Positions 34,759 through 48,312 are shown, counted from the first letter of the stretch. The stretch: 64,000 nucleotides of DNA from Pseudomonas hefeiensis (GCF_030687835.1 NZ_CP117449.1:1488001-1552000), one strand, 5' to 3'. Numbers and translations: made by a program. Notes: a model not told the origin generated them from the sequence alone.

Positions 34759-35532
34759 ATGAAGAAACTTGTGCTGCTTGGCGCCCTGGCACTGTCCGTG
34801 CTGTCCCTGTCGACATTCGCCGCAGAAAAGCCCCTGAAAATCGGTATCGAAGCGGCTTACCCTCCGTTCGCCTCGAAAGCCCCGGACGGCAGTATCGTCG
34901 GTTTCGACTACGACATCGGCAATGCGCTGTGCGAAGAGATGAAGGTCAAATGCGTGTGGGTCGAGCAGGAATTCGACGGCCTGATCCCGGCGCTCAAGGT
35001 GCGCAAGATCGACGCGATCCTGTCCTCCATGTCCATCACTGAAGATCGCAAGAAGTCCGTTGATTTCACCAACAAGTATTACAACACCCCGGCCCGTCTG
35101 GTGATGAAGGCCGGTGCCCAGGTCAGCGAAGGCCTGACCGAGCTCAAGGGCAAGAACGTCGGCGTGCAGCGCGGTTCAATCCACGAGCGCTTCGCCCGTG
35201 AAGTCCTGGCTCCACTGGGTGCCGAGATCAAGCCGTACGGTTCGCAGAATGAAATCTACCTGGACCTGTCCGCCGGCCGTCTCGACGGCACCGTGGCAGA
35301 CGCTACCCTGTTGGATGACGGTTTCCTCAAGACCGACGCCGGCAAGGGCTTTGCGTTCGTGGGCCCGGCCTTCACCGATGTCAAATACTTCGGTGACGGC
35401 GTAGGCATCGCGGTTCGCAAGGGTGATGCCCTCAAGGACAAGATCAACGGCGCAATTGCCGCCATTCGCGAGAACGGCAAATACAAGCAAATCCAGGACA
35501 AGTACTTCGCCTTCGATATCTACGGCCAGTAA
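34759..35532 (+). CDS. aotJ: Arginine/ornithine-binding periplasmic protein
   Basis: A 257-residue solute-binding protein with a signal peptide (about 1-22). The mature start [30 protein letters not shown] and [25 protein letters not shown] are those of the lysine-arginine-ornithine family. It delivers basic amino acids to AotQMP. First gene of aotJQMP-argR. A hairpin terminator separates it from aotQ, consistent with excess production of the binding protein. Confidence 0.95.
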   Translation: MKKLVLLGALALSVLSLSTFAAEKPLKIGIEAAYPPFASKAPDGSIVGFDYDIGNALCEEMKVKCVWVEQEFDGLIPALKVRKIDAILSSMSITEDRKKSVDFTNKYYNTPARLVMKAGAQVSEGLTELKGKNVGVQRGSIHERFAREVLAPLGAEIKPYGSQNEIYLDLSAGRLDGTVADATLLDDGFLKTDAGKGFAFVGPAFTDVKYFGDGVGIAVRKGDALKDKINGAIAAIRENGKYKQIQDKYFAFDIYGQ

Positions 35533-35553
35533 CAACGTCCCGCCACTCGTGCG

Positions 35554-35597
35554 AAATGGCGCAAGCAACAGGATCTCTGCGGTTTGCGCCATTTTTT
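35554..35597 (+). terminator. Intra-operon terminator between aotJ and aotQ
   Basis: AAATGGCGCAA and TTGCGCCATTT form an 11-bp stem followed by further Ts. Being inside the operon, it probably allows only partial read-through. Confidence 0.8.
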
Positions 35598-35622
35598 CAT
35601 CCCACTCTCGAGGATCTGAATC

Positions 35623-36312
35623 ATGTTGAAAGGCTACGGGGCTGTCATCCTCGATGGCGCATGGTTGACGCTTGAGCTCGCCTTGTCGTCCATGGCCCTG
35701 GCCATTGTCCTGGGGCTGATCGGCGTCGCGTTGCGCCTCTCGCCGGTGCGCTGGCTGGCGTGGCTGGGTGACCTGTATTCCACGGTCATTCGCGGCATTC
35801 CCGACCTTGTGCTGATCCTGCTGATTTTCTATGGCGGCCAGGACCTGCTCAATCGCGTGGCGCCGATGCTCGGTTTTGACGATTACATCGACCTGAATCC
35901 GTTGGCGGCCGGTATCGGTACCCTGGGGTTCATCTTCGGTGCGTACCTGTCGGAAACCTTTCGCGGCGCGTTCATGGCCATCCCCAAGGGGCAGGCCGAG
36001 GCGGGCATGGCGTATGGCATGAGTGGGTTTCAGGTGTTTTTCCGGGTGATGGTGCCGCAGATGATTCGTCTGGCGATTCCGGGGTTCACCAACAACTGGC
36101 TGGTGTTGACCAAGGCCACGGCGCTGATTTCGGTGGTGGGCCTGCAAGACATGATGTTCAAGGCCAAGCAGGCGGCGGATGCCACCCGCGAGCCTTTCAC
36201 CTTCTTCCTGGCAGTGGCGGCAATGTACCTGGTGATTACCAGTGTCTCGTTGCTGGCATTGCGTCAACTTGAGAAGCGCTATTCGGTAGGCGTAAGGGCG
36301 GCTGATCTATGA
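35623..36312 (+). CDS. aotQ: Arginine/ornithine ABC permease subunit
   Basis: A 229-residue HisQ-type inner-membrane permease with about five helices. The EAA loop follows the amino acid transporter pattern: IPKGQAEAGMAYGMSGFQVFFRVMVPQMIRLAIPG. Its end overlaps aotM by four bases, so the two permeases are translationally coupled. Functions with AotM as a heterodimer for uptake of arginine and ornithine. Confidence 0.95.
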   Translation: MLKGYGAVILDGAWLTLELALSSMALAIVLGLIGVALRLSPVRWLAWLGDLYSTVIRGIPDLVLILLIFYGGQDLLNRVAPMLGFDDYIDLNPLAAGIGTLGFIFGAYLSETFRGAFMAIPKGQAEAGMAYGMSGFQVFFRVMVPQMIRLAIPGFTNNWLVLTKATALISVVGLQDMMFKAKQAADATREPFTFFLAVAAMYLVITSVSLLALRQLEKRYSVGVRAADL

Positions 36313-37007
36313 TCTTCGACTACAACGTCATCTATGAAGCCTTGCCGCTGTACTTCAGTGGCCTGCTGACCACCTTGAAGCTGCTGGCCCTGTCGCTGTT
36401 CTTCGGTCTGCTGGCGGCGTTGCCCCTGGGGCTGATGCGGGTGTCCAAGCAGCCGGTCGTCAACATGACCGCCTGGCTCTATACCTATGTGATTCGCGGC
36501 ACGCCGATGCTGGTGCAGCTGTTTTTGATCTACTACGGATTGGCGCAGTTCGAAGCCGTGCGCGAGAGCTTCCTCTGGCCGTGGCTGTCCAGCGCGACCT
36601 TCTGTGCGTGCCTGGCCTTTGCCATCAATACCAGTGCCTACACCGCCGAAATCATCGCCGGCAGCCTGCGCGCCACGCCTAACGGTGAGATCGAGGCGGC
36701 CAAGGCCATGGGCATGTCACGCTACAAGCTGTATCGGCGGATTCTGCTGCCATCGGCCCTGCGCCGGGCGCTGCCGCAATACAGCAACGAAGTGATCATG
36801 ATGTTGCAGACCACCAGTCTGGCCTCCATCGTGACCCTGATCGACATCACTGGGGCCGCGCGCACGGTGAATGCGCAGTACTACTTGCCGTTCGAGGCTT
36901 ACATCACGGCCGGCGCTTTCTACCTGTGCCTGACTTTTATTTTGGTGCGCCTGTTCAAGCTGGCCGAGCGCCGCTGGCTGGGTTACCTGGCCCCGCGCAA
37001 GCACTGA
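36309..37007 (+). CDS. aotM: Arginine/ornithine ABC permease subunit
   Basis: A 232-residue HisM-type permease. The conserved YTYVIRGTPMLVQLFLIYYGL and EAA loop NGEIEAAKAMGMSRYKLYRRILLPSALRRALPQYSNE identify it. Overlaps aotQ by four bases; aotP follows about 55 bases later. Confidence 0.95.
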   Translation: MIFDYNVIYEALPLYFSGLLTTLKLLALSLFFGLLAALPLGLMRVSKQPVVNMTAWLYTYVIRGTPMLVQLFLIYYGLAQFEAVRESFLWPWLSSATFCACLAFAINTSAYTAEIIAGSLRATPNGEIEAAKAMGMSRYKLYRRILLPSALRRALPQYSNEVIMMLQTTSLASIVTLIDITGAARTVNAQYYLPFEAYITAGAFYLCLTFILVRLFKLAERRWLGYLAPRKH

Positions 37008-37063
37008 TAACGCATCGATCCGATCGACTGCTCAACGACTGACGTTTTGTGAGAACCGACCGC

Positions 37064-37828
37064 ATGTACAAGCTCGAAGTCCAAGACCTGCATAAACGCT
37101 ATGGCAGTCACGAGGTGCTCAAGGGCGTGTCCCTCAAGGCTGCCGCCGGCGATGTGATCAGCATCATCGGCTCCAGTGGCTCGGGCAAGAGTACCTTCCT
37201 GCGTTGCATCAACCTGCTTGAGCAACCCCATGCCGGCAAGATTTTGCTCAACAACGAAGAGCTGAATCTGGTGGCGGGCAAGGACGGTGCCTTGAAGGCT
37301 GCCGATCCCAAGCAACTGCAACGCATGCGTTCGCGGCTGTCGATGGTGTTTCAGCATTTCAACCTGTGGTCCCACATGACCGCGCTGGAAAACATCATGG
37401 AAGCGCCGGTGCATGTGCTGGGCGTGGCCAAGGCCGAGGCGCGCGAAAAGGCCGAGCACTACCTGAACAAGGTCGGCGTGGCGCATCGCAAGGACGCCTA
37501 CCCGGGCCACATGTCCGGCGGCGAACAGCAGCGCGTGGCGATTGCCCGGGCGCTGGCGATGGAACCGGAAGTCATGCTGTTCGACGAACCGACTTCGGCC
37601 CTTGATCCGGAGCTGGTGGGCGATGTGCTCAAAGTGATGCAGGCCCTGGCGCTGGAAGGCCGGACCATGGTGGTGGTGACCCACGAAATGGGCTTTGCCC
37701 GGGAAGTGTCGAACCAACTGATCTTCCTGCACAAAGGCATCGTTGAAGAAAGCGGCAATCCGCGCGAAGTGCTGGTCAATCCGCAATCGGAGCGGCTGCA
37801 ACAATTTCTTTCGGGCAGCCTCAAGTAA
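37064..37828 (+). CDS. aotP: Arginine/ornithine ABC transporter ATPase
   Basis: The 254-residue ATPase has Walker A SSGSGKSTFLRC, signature MSGGEQQRVAIARAL and Walker B VMLFDEPTSALDPE followed by the H-loop VTHEMGFA. From the ATG at 37064 it begins MYKLEVQDLHKRYGSHEVLKG, the HisP-like start. It energises AotJQM uptake. Confidence 0.95.
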   Translation: MYKLEVQDLHKRYGSHEVLKGVSLKAAAGDVISIIGSSGSGKSTFLRCINLLEQPHAGKILLNNEELNLVAGKDGALKAADPKQLQRMRSRLSMVFQHFNLWSHMTALENIMEAPVHVLGVAKAEAREKAEHYLNKVGVAHRKDAYPGHMSGGEQQRVAIARALAMEPEVMLFDEPTSALDPELVGDVLKVMQALALEGRTMVVVTHEMGFAREVSNQLIFLHKGIVEESGNPREVLVNPQSERLQQFLSGSLK

Positions 37829-37941
37829 TCGCTCCCGTTACGCGCCTGATTCAGGTCATGCTGCGCACTGTGCGCCAGATGGTCTAATTTGGTTGCAGCC
37901 GCTTTTGGCTTTAACACTGTTTTCGCTTCGGATTGCCCACC

Positions 37942-38922
37942 ATGACTGCCCATCGAATTGGTTTCCTGATTTGGCCCAGCACTAAAGCCTTGACGCTGGC
38001 GCTGGCCGAGGAGGCCTTGCGTGTTGCTCAGCGGGTGCATCCGGATGTCGTCTACGAGCTGTCGTTCTTACAGGCTGAGCCGCAGACCGAAGGCGCCTGG
38101 CAGCTGCCGGGCGAACCCTGGGCCGGCAAGCTCGAAGGTTTCCAGAAGCTGTTTCTGCTGGCTGACGAACCACCGACCGCTCTTGCGCCACCCCTGAGCA
38201 GCGCGCTCAAACAACTGGTGCGTGCCGGTTGTGTGATTGGTGGTTTGTCCGCCGGTGTCTACCCGTTGGCCCAGTTGGGTTTGCTCGACGGTTTCCGCGC
38301 CGCCGTGCATTGGCGCTGGCAGGACGACTTTGCCGAGCGTTTTCCCAAGGTCATTGCCACCAGCCATCTGTTTGACTGGGACCGCGATCGCTTGACCGCT
38401 TGTGGTGGCATGTCGGTGCTCGATCTGTTGCTGGCGGTGCTGGCCCGCGATCACGGCGCGGAACTGGCCGGCGCGGTCTCGGAAGAACTGGTGGTCGAGC
38501 GCATCCGCGAGGGGGGCGAGCGCCAGCGCATCCCGCTGCAGAACCGTCTGGGCTCCAGCCATCCGAAGCTCACCCAGGCCGTGCTGTTGATGGAAGCCAA
38601 CATCGAAGAGCCGCTGACCACCGACGAAATTGCCCAGCATGTGTGCGTGTCCCGTCGCCAGTTGGAGCGGATCTTCAAGCAATACCTCAATCGCGTGCCA
38701 AGCCAGTACTACCTGGAGCTGCGTTTGAACAAGGCCCGGCAGATGCTGATGCAGACCAGCAAATCCATCATCCAGATCGGCCTGTCCTGCGGCTTCTCCT
38801 CGGGGCCGCATTTTTCCAGTGCCTATCGCAACTTCTTCGGCGCCACGCCCCGGGAAGACCGCAACCAGCGGCGCAGCAGCAGCCCGTTCGAATTGTCGTC
38901 GGTGCCGTCCGAACGCGGCTAG
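37942..38922 (+). CDS. argR: AraC/GlxA-type arginine regulator ArgR
   Basis: A 326-residue regulator with an N-terminal DJ-1/PfpI-like domain (about 1-190) and a C-terminal AraC DNA-binding domain (TTDEIAQHVCVSRRQLERIFKQYLNRVPSQYYLELRLNKARQML... IIQIGLSCGFSSGPHFSSAYRNFFG). In P. aeruginosa this protein activates arginine uptake and catabolism and represses some biosynthesis genes. It lies between aotP and aruC, the known order. Matching TGTCGC-N8-AA sites stand upstream of aotJ and aruC. Confidence 0.93.
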   Translation: MTAHRIGFLIWPSTKALTLALAEEALRVAQRVHPDVVYELSFLQAEPQTEGAWQLPGEPWAGKLEGFQKLFLLADEPPTALAPPLSSALKQLVRAGCVIGGLSAGVYPLAQLGLLDGFRAAVHWRWQDDFAERFPKVIATSHLFDWDRDRLTACGGMSVLDLLLAVLARDHGAELAGAVSEELVVERIREGGERQRIPLQNRLGSSHPKLTQAVLLMEANIEEPLTTDEIAQHVCVSRRQLERIFKQYLNRVPSQYYLELRLNKARQMLMQTSKSIIQIGLSCGFSSGPHFSSAYRNFFGATPREDRNQRRSSSPFELSSVPSERG

Positions 38923-38960
38923 GGCCGGCACCTCCTCTGTAAGGGCGGGGGTATGTAACC

Positions 38961-39093
38961 CTGTGGCGAGGGGATTTATCCCTGTTGGGTTGCGAAGTAA
39001 CCCCAAGACAGTCAACCCAAACTATCTGGCACACCGAATTGCCTGGCTTTAGGGTTGCTTCGCAACCCAGCGGGGATAAATCCCCTCGCCACA
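38961..39093. repeat. REP pair, GTGGCGAGG class
   Basis: CTGTGGCGAGGGGATTTATC faces GGATAAATCCCCTCGCCACA in the argR-aruC gap. Confidence 0.9.
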
Positions 39094-39177
39094 ACTGTTT
39101 TGCATGGCGAGGGAAATGTCGGCGCCGGCGCCTAAAATCCCGCGACAACGTTTAAACTGCGCCTTTGCGACCCTATT

Positions 39178-40543
<1,366 letters not shown>

Positions 40544-40567
40544 TTTGTCAGGCTGAACCGGCTCTAG

Positions 40568-40657
40568 TGTGGGAGCGGGCTTGCTCGCGAAGAGGTCATC
40601 ACATTCAACGCAAATGTTGACTGACAAATCGCCTTCGCGAGCAAGCCCGCTCCCACA
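40568..40657. repeat. REP pair (inverted) inside the aru cluster
   Basis: TGTGGGAGCGGGCTTGCTCG faces CGAGCAAGCCCGCTCCCACA between aruC and aruF. Confidence 0.9.
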
Positions 40658-40723
40658 CTGAGTATTTTTTCTTTGTGTCGACCAATGGGTCGAACCATTT
40701 ATTTCAAGTAAAGGAGTGACACC

Positions 40724-41743
40724 ATGCTGGTGATGCGCCCCGCACAAATGGCGGATCTGGGCGAGGTACAGCGTCTGGCTGCGGACAGTCCGATCGGTGT
40801 CACTTCCTTGCCGGATGACGTGGAACGCCTGAGTGACAAGATCGCCGCGAGTGAAGCCTCATTCGCCGCCGAAGTCAGTTTCAACGGCGAAGAAAGCTAT
40901 TTCTTCGTCCTTGAAGACTCCGCGACCGGCAAGCTGGTGGGTTGTTCGGCCATCGTTGCCTCGGCCGGTTATTCCGAGCCGTTCTACAGCTTTCGTAACG
41001 AGACGTTCGTTCACGCTTCCCGTGAGCTGAAGATCCACAACAAGATCCACGTGCTCTCGCAGTGCCACGACCTGACCGGTAATAGCCTGCTGACCAGCTT
41101 CTATGTGGTGCCGGAATTGGTCGGCTCGCCCTGGTCGGAACTCAATTCGCGCGGGCGCCTGCTGTTTGTCGCCAGTCATCCGGAGCGCTTTGCCGATTCG
41201 GTGGTGACCGAGATCGTCGGCTACAGCGATGAAAATGGCGATTCGCCGTTCTGGGACGCCATCGGTCGTAACTTCTTCGACCTCAACTACGCTGCCGCCG
41301 AGCGCCTGTGCGGGCTGAAGAGCCGCACCTTCCTTGCCGAGCTGATGCCGCATTACCCGATCTACGTGCCGCTGTTGCCGGACGCCGCCCAGGAAGCCAT
41401 GGGCCAGGTCCATCCGCGTGCGCAGATCACCTTCGACATCCTCATGCGCGAGGGTTTCGAGACCGATCATTACATCGACATCTTTGACGGCGGCCCGACT
41501 CTGCATGCCCGCGTCTCGGGGATCCGCTCGATTGCCCAGAGCCGCGTGGTGCCGGTCAAGCTCGGCGAGCCCGTCAAGGGCGCCGGCCGGCAATACCTGG
41601 TGGCCAATGCCCAGTTGCAGGATTACCGCGCCGTTCTGCTGGAGCTCGACTACGCGCCGGGCAAGCCGGTGACCCTGGATATGGAAGCGGCCGAAGCCTT
41701 GGGCGTTGGCGAAGGTGCCAGCGTGCGCCTGGTGGCGGTTTAA
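40724..41743 (+). CDS. aruF: Arginine/ornithine N-succinyltransferase, alpha subunit
   Basis: A 339-residue AstA-family protein starting MLVMRPAQMADLGEVQRLAADSPIGVTSLP with an AGGAG site upstream. The acyl-CoA transferase core includes LTGNSLLTSFYVVPEL and FWDAIGRNFFDLNYAAAERLCG. With AruG it transfers succinyl from succinyl-CoA to the alpha-amino group of arginine or ornithine, the first step of the AST pathway. The two subunits are clear paralogues. Confidence 0.95.
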   Translation: MLVMRPAQMADLGEVQRLAADSPIGVTSLPDDVERLSDKIAASEASFAAEVSFNGEESYFFVLEDSATGKLVGCSAIVASAGYSEPFYSFRNETFVHASRELKIHNKIHVLSQCHDLTGNSLLTSFYVVPELVGSPWSELNSRGRLLFVASHPERFADSVVTEIVGYSDENGDSPFWDAIGRNFFDLNYAAAERLCGLKSRTFLAELMPHYPIYVPLLPDAAQEAMGQVHPRAQITFDILMREGFETDHYIDIFDGGPTLHARVSGIRSIAQSRVVPVKLGEPVKGAGRQYLVANAQLQDYRAVLLELDYAPGKPVTLDMEAAEALGVGEGASVRLVAV

Positions 41744-41818
41744 CGCCTTCTGGTGGCAGTTTAACGCCTTACAGCTGAGTTTCGCGGGTGGCGTAAGCGG
41801 CCCGTATGAGGAGATAGC

Positions 41819-44310
<2,492 letters not shown>

Positions 44311-44315
44311 GACCG

Positions 44316-44547
44316 CCATCGCGGGCAAGCCTTGCTCCCACAGGCGCTATGCAAAACCTGTGAAGGCAAGCCTTGCTCCCACAGGAGCTATGCCAAACCT
44401 GTGAAGGCAAGCCTTGCTCCCACAGGAGCTATGCAAAACCTGTGAAGGCAAGCCTTGCTCCCACAGGCGCTATGCCAAACCTGTGAAGGCAAGCCTTGCT
44501 CCCACAGGCGTTATGCAAAACCTGTGGGAGCAAGGCTTGCCCGCGAT
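44316..44547. repeat. 41-bp tandem repeat capped by a REP element
   Basis: CAAGCCTTGCTCCCACAGG recurs at 44326, 44367, 44408, 44449 and 44490, exactly 41 bp apart, with GCTATGC(A/C)AAACCTGTGAAGG between copies. The run ends at an inverted element CTGTGGGAGCAAGGCTTGCC. It lies between aruD and aruB inside the operon. Confidence 0.93.
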
Positions 44548-44618
44548 AGCCGCGCTGCGGTGTTCGATGAACCATTACTTGATGCCTATAAAAAACAGAT
44601 TCTCGTGGAGCCTCGCTG

Positions 44619-45965
44619 ATGAAATCCTATGAAGTCAACTTTGACGGTCTAGTGGGGCCGACCCACAACTACGGCGGGCTCTCGTACGGCAACGTCGCGT
44701 CCCAGAGCAATAGCCAGCAGTCCTCCAACCCCAAGGAAGCGGCGTTGCAGGGCCTGGCGAAAATGAAAGCACTGATGGACATGGGCTTCCAGCAAGGTGT
44801 GCTGGCGCCGCAGGAGCGTCCCGATGTGGCTGCCCTGCGCCGGTTGGGCTTTGCCGGCAGCGATGCCCAGGTCATCCAGCAGGCCGCCAAAGAAGCGATG
44901 CCACTGCTGGTCGCCAGTTGCTCGGCCTCCAGCATGTGGGTGGCCAACGCCGCTACCGTCAGCCCAAGCGCCGACACAGCTGACGGCCGCGTGCATTTCA
45001 CCGCCGCCAACCTGAACTGCAAATACCACCGCAGCATTGAACACCCGACCACCAGTCGCGTGCTGGGGGCGATGTTTGCCAATCAGCAGCACTTCGCCCA
45101 CCACGCCGCGCTGCCGGCGGTGGCGCAGTTCGGCGACGAAGGCGCGGCCAACCACACGCGCTTCTGCCGGACCTACGGCGAGGCCGGTGTTGAATTTTTC
45201 GTGTTCGGCCGCAGCGCCTTCGATGCCCGTTTCCCCGCGCCGCAGAAGTACCCGGCACGCCAGACCCTGGAAGCGTCTCAGGCGGTCGCTCGTCTGCATG
45301 GCCTGAGGGAGGAGGGCGTGGTCTACGCCCAGCAGAACCCGTCGGTGATCGACCAGGGCGTGTTCCACAATGATGTGATCGCGGTGGGCAACGGCGAAGT
45401 GTTGTTCTACCACGAAGACGCGTTTCTCGAGACCGACCGGATGCTGGCCGAGTTGAGCAGCAAACTCGCCAAGGTCGGTGGGAAATTTCAGTCGGTGTGC
45501 GTGCCGCGTTCGGCGGTTACCGTCGATGATGCGGTACGTTCCTACCTGTTCAACAGCCAGTTGCTGTCGCGTCCCGACGGCTCGATGCTGTTGATCGTGC
45601 CGCAAGAATGCCGCGGCAACGAACGCGTCTGGCAATACCTGCAAGGCCTGACGGGCTCTGGCGGAGTGATTGGCGAAGTGAAGGTCTTCGACCTCAAGCA
45701 AAGCATGCAGAATGGCGGTGGTCCGGCTTGCCTGAGGCTGCGCGTGGCTCTCAATGAAACCGAACTGGCAGCCGTCAACCCAGGGGTTATCATGACCGCG
45801 CCGCTGTACGATTCGCTGACCCAATGGGTCGAGCGTCATTACCGCGATCGCATGACCGAAAACGACCTGGCGGACCCGCAGTTGCTGCTCGAATGCCGGG
45901 CGGCACTGGATGAGCTGACACAAATCCTTAAACTTGGTGCGGTTTATCCTTTCCAGATCAATTGA
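44619..45965 (+). CDS. aruB: N-succinylarginine dihydrolase
   Basis: A 448-residue AstB protein of normal length: [28 protein letters not shown] at the start, [28 protein letters not shown], and the late active-site segments [21 protein letters not shown] and [13 protein letters not shown] with the catalytic Cys. It converts succinylarginine to succinylornithine with release of CO2 and two NH3. Follows aruD after the 41-bp repeat array. Confidence 0.95.
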   Translation: MKSYEVNFDGLVGPTHNYGGLSYGNVASQSNSQQSSNPKEAALQGLAKMKALMDMGFQQGVLAPQERPDVAALRRLGFAGSDAQVIQQAAKEAMPLLVASCSASSMWVANAATVSPSADTADGRVHFTAANLNCKYHRSIEHPTTSRVLGAMFANQQHFAHHAALPAVAQFGDEGAANHTRFCRTYGEAGVEFFVFGRSAFDARFPAPQKYPARQTLEASQAVARLHGLREEGVVYAQQNPSVIDQGVFHNDVIAVGNGEVLFYHEDAFLETDRMLAELSSKLAKVGGKFQSVCVPRSAVTVDDAVRSYLFNSQLLSRPDGSMLLIVPQECRGNERVWQYLQGLTGSGGVIGEVKVFDLKQSMQNGGGPACLRLRVALNETELAAVNPGVIMTAPLYDSLTQWVERHYRDRMTENDLADPQLLLECRAALDELTQILKLGAVYPFQIN

Positions 45966-46035
45966 AAGCGCGCGCGACCTGACTACAGTCAAAGCAGGGC
46001 GCGTTGCCTTTTTCCCCTGACGAGAACGTAAAAAC

Positions 46036-46323
46036 ATGAGCGATACCTTGCAACTGATCCTTGAAGACACCGACGGCACCCAACTGGAAACCTCCTGCAC
46101 CCGCGTTGCGGTCATGTGGCAAGGCAAAGAGGTGTGGATCCAGCAGGATGGCCGCGGTCAGTTGCTGATCGGCGTCGATGTCGAGGAAGGGGATGAGGAA
46201 TACGCCAACCTGCTGTTGCGCCCATTGGCGACCAACCTGGTGAGCCTGCAACTGGAAATGGAACCGGCCGACATGGGCGACGATGATCATGTCCATGGCC
46301 CGGATTGCGGCCACGACCATTAA
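46036..46323 (+). CDS. Conserved aru-cluster small protein with His/Cys tail
   Basis: A 95-residue protein, acidic and beta-strand-rich ([70 protein letters not shown]). The C-terminal tail [14 protein letters not shown] offers His and Cys metal ligands. A protein of this kind occupies the same slot between aruB and aruE in P. aeruginosa (PA0900), but I know no function. Confidence 0.8.
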   Translation: MSDTLQLILEDTDGTQLETSCTRVAVMWQGKEVWIQQDGRGQLLIGVDVEEGDEEYANLLLRPLATNLVSLQLEMEPADMGDDDHVHGPDCGHDH

Positions 46324-46334
46324 GGAGCCGCGCT

Positions 46335-47342
46335 ATGCTCGCCCTCGGCAAATTGCTTGAACTGACCCTCGCCGGCCGTGAACCGGCGGAGAAGACTCAA
46401 CTGACTGTCGAAGGCGTACGGATGCGCTGGCTGAGCGAGGGCGCGCTGGAGGTCAAGCCGCCCCAGGCCCGGGACAATGGCCAGGACCTGTTACTGTCAG
46501 CCGGTATCCACGGCAACGAAACCGCACCGATCGAACTGCTTGATCGGTTGCTGCACGACATCGCCCGTGGGGATCTCAAGCCACGGGCACGCATTCTGTT
46601 TCTGTTCGGCAATCCCGAGGCCATTCGTCGCGGAGAGCGTTTTGTCGAGCAGGACGTCAATCGGTTGTTCAATGGTCGCCATGAGTTGAGCGGCGGCGCC
46701 GAGGCGTTGCGGGCTTGCGAATTGGAGCGGTTGGCCGCCAGTTTCTTCAGCGCGCCGGAGCGCAGTCGCTTGCATTACGACCTGCACACCGCCATCCGGG
46801 GTTCGAAGATCGAGCAATTCGCCCTGTATCCGTGGAAGGATGGTCGCCAGCATTCACGCCGAGAACTGGCGCGCCTGCGTGCCGCCGGCATGGAAGCGGT
46901 GCTGCTGCAGAACAAGCCGTCCATTGTGTTCAGCGCGTACACCTATGACCAGTTGGGGGCCGAGTCTTTCACCCTGGAACTGGGCAAGGCCCGGCCGTTT
47001 GGGGAAAACGACGGCGTCAACGTCAGCCTGCTGGAAACCCGCCTGCAACAGATCATCGAAGGCAACGAACCCGAATCGGACGAAAGTCTGGACGGCCTGC
47101 AGCTGTTCAGCGTTGCGCGGGAAATCATCAAGCACAGCGACAGTTTCCGCCTGAACCTGCCGGCGGACATCGAGAACTTCTCGCAGCTTGGAAAAGGTTA
47201 TGTGCTGGCCGAAGACATTGCCCAGACCCGTTGGGTAATCGAAGAAGAGGGCGCCCGCATCATCTTCCCCAACCCCAAGGTAAAGAACGGTTTGCGGGCC
47301 GGGATCCTGATTGTGCCGGCGACGGACGAAAACCTGGCCTGA
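46335..47342 (+). CDS. aruE: Succinylglutamate desuccinylase
   Basis: A 335-residue zinc carboxypeptidase-like enzyme (AstE). Zinc ligands lie in [16 protein letters not shown] and in [12 protein letters not shown], with the catalytic Glu region around [24 protein letters not shown] just before the ATG at 46335 decides the start and overlaps the previous stop. It splits succinylglutamate into succinate and glutamate, the last AST step. Confidence 0.95.
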   Translation: MLALGKLLELTLAGREPAEKTQLTVEGVRMRWLSEGALEVKPPQARDNGQDLLLSAGIHGNETAPIELLDRLLHDIARGDLKPRARILFLFGNPEAIRRGERFVEQDVNRLFNGRHELSGGAEALRACELERLAASFFSAPERSRLHYDLHTAIRGSKIEQFALYPWKDGRQHSRRELARLRAAGMEAVLLQNKPSIVFSAYTYDQLGAESFTLELGKARPFGENDGVNVSLLETRLQQIIEGNEPESDESLDGLQLFSVAREIIKHSDSFRLNLPADIENFSQLGKGYVLAEDIAQTRWVIEEEGARIIFPNPKVKNGLRAGILIVPATDENLA

Positions 47343-47365
47343 GTCCCAAACTGATACAAGCCCTT

Positions 47366-47455
47366 TGTGGGAGCGAGCCTGCTCGCGATGACGGAGTGTC
47401 AGTCGCCACTGATGTCGACTGATACATCGCTATCGCGAGCAAGCCCGCTCCCACA
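47366..47455. repeat. REP pair (inverted)
   Basis: TGTGGGAGCGAGCCTGCTCG faces CGAGCAAGCCCGCTCCCACA. Beside it the phrase CACATTTGGATCTGTG is directly repeated at about 47452-47483. Confidence 0.88.
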
Positions 47456-47492
47456 TTTGGATCTGTGACCACATTTGGATCTGTGTCTGGCC

Positions 47493-48002
47493 TTAAACCG
47501 CTACCGCCCGCTGCTCACTACGACGCAGCCCGCGGGTCTTGTGCAACGTATCGGCACAGGTCTTCGCCGCTTCCTGGCCCTTGTGCACAAAATGCTCAAA
47601 GAAGAACTTCTGATGTTCTTCCCCTGCGTGGAAGTGATGGGGGGTGAGTACGACCGAGAACACCGGCACTTCGGTTTCCAGCTGAACCTGCATCAGGCCG
47701 CTGATCACCGATTGGGCGACGAATTCGTGACGATAGATGCCGCCGTCCACCACCAGGCCAGCGGCGACGATGCCGGCGTAGCGGCCGGACTTGGCCAGCA
47801 GTTTGGCATGCAGCGGGATCTCGAAGGCGCCGCCGACTTCGAAGAAGTCGATATCGCTTTCCTGATAACCCTGGCTGATCATTTCGGCGACGAAGCCTTT
47901 ACGGCTCTGGTCGACGATTTCCTTGTGCCAGCAGGCCTGGATGAACGCGACGCGCTCGCCCGGATGATGTTTGCTTTTGCTGTCGATTGCGGTGGGTTGC
48001 AT
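47493..48002 (-). CDS. ribH: 6,7-dimethyl-8-ribityllumazine synthase, stand-alone copy
   Basis: A 169-residue lumazine synthase: VAFIQACWHKEIVDQSRKGF, the substrate loop FEVGGAFEIPLHAKLLAKSGRYAGIVAAGLVVDGGIYRHEFVAQSVI, and FSVVLTPHHFHAGEEHQKFFFEHF. The enzyme condenses 5-amino-6-ribitylaminouracil with 3,4-dihydroxybutanone phosphate. No other rib gene is near. An FMN riboswitch stands upstream on the same strand, so FMN controls it directly. The divergent HHFH segment suggests the type II (RibH2) group, which is inference. Confidence 0.9.
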   Translation of the reverse strand: MQPTAIDSKSKHHPGERVAFIQACWHKEIVDQSRKGFVAEMISQGYQESDIDFFEVGGAFEIPLHAKLLAKSGRYAGIVAAGLVVDGGIYRHEFVAQSVISGLMQVQLETEVPVFSVVLTPHHFHAGEEHQKFFFEHFVHKGQEAAKTCADTLHKTRGLRRSEQRAVAV

Positions 48003-48103
48003 GTTCTGGTTCCTGTTTGTGTAAAAAACAGGGCGTCATGAATCGAAGGGGATTCGAGGGGCGTCGCGCGCAGACGGTCGCAGACGGCCCTTGGGTGCCG
48101 ATC

Positions 48104-48272
48104 CCGTTCTCTCTTCATCCGGACTATGACCGTCGGCCCCGGAATCACACCGGGTCTGCTGACCTTGACGCTGCACCGCAAAAGCCGTGTATCGCCAAGC
48201 GCTCGCGGGCTATGCACCTTGCGTGCAATTACCGCCGGTGGGGAATTGCACCCCGCCCTGAGAACGTTTCGC
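48104..48272 (-). promoter_or_regulatory. FMN riboswitch (RFN element)
   Basis: On the minus strand the canonical order is visible: TTCTCAGGGCGGGGTGCAAT, TTCCCCACCGGCGGTAATT, AGCCCGCGAGCG, GGTCAGCAGACCCGGTGTGA, TTCCGGGGCCGACGGTCATA and GTCCGGATGAAGAGAGAACG. These are the conserved blocks of the FMN aptamer, whose arms pair as in known examples. About 100 bases separate it from ribH. A short GAATC...GATTC hairpin followed by TGTTTTTT about 25 bases before the gene may be part of the expression platform. Confidence 0.95.
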
Positions 48273-48312
48273 CGCCACTTTTTGTGACGACGGACGATCT
48301 TTAACACATAAC

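Noticed and set aside
44316..44547. CRISPR-like 41-bp repeat
   Set aside because: Units are contiguous without unique spacers and derive from a REP half.
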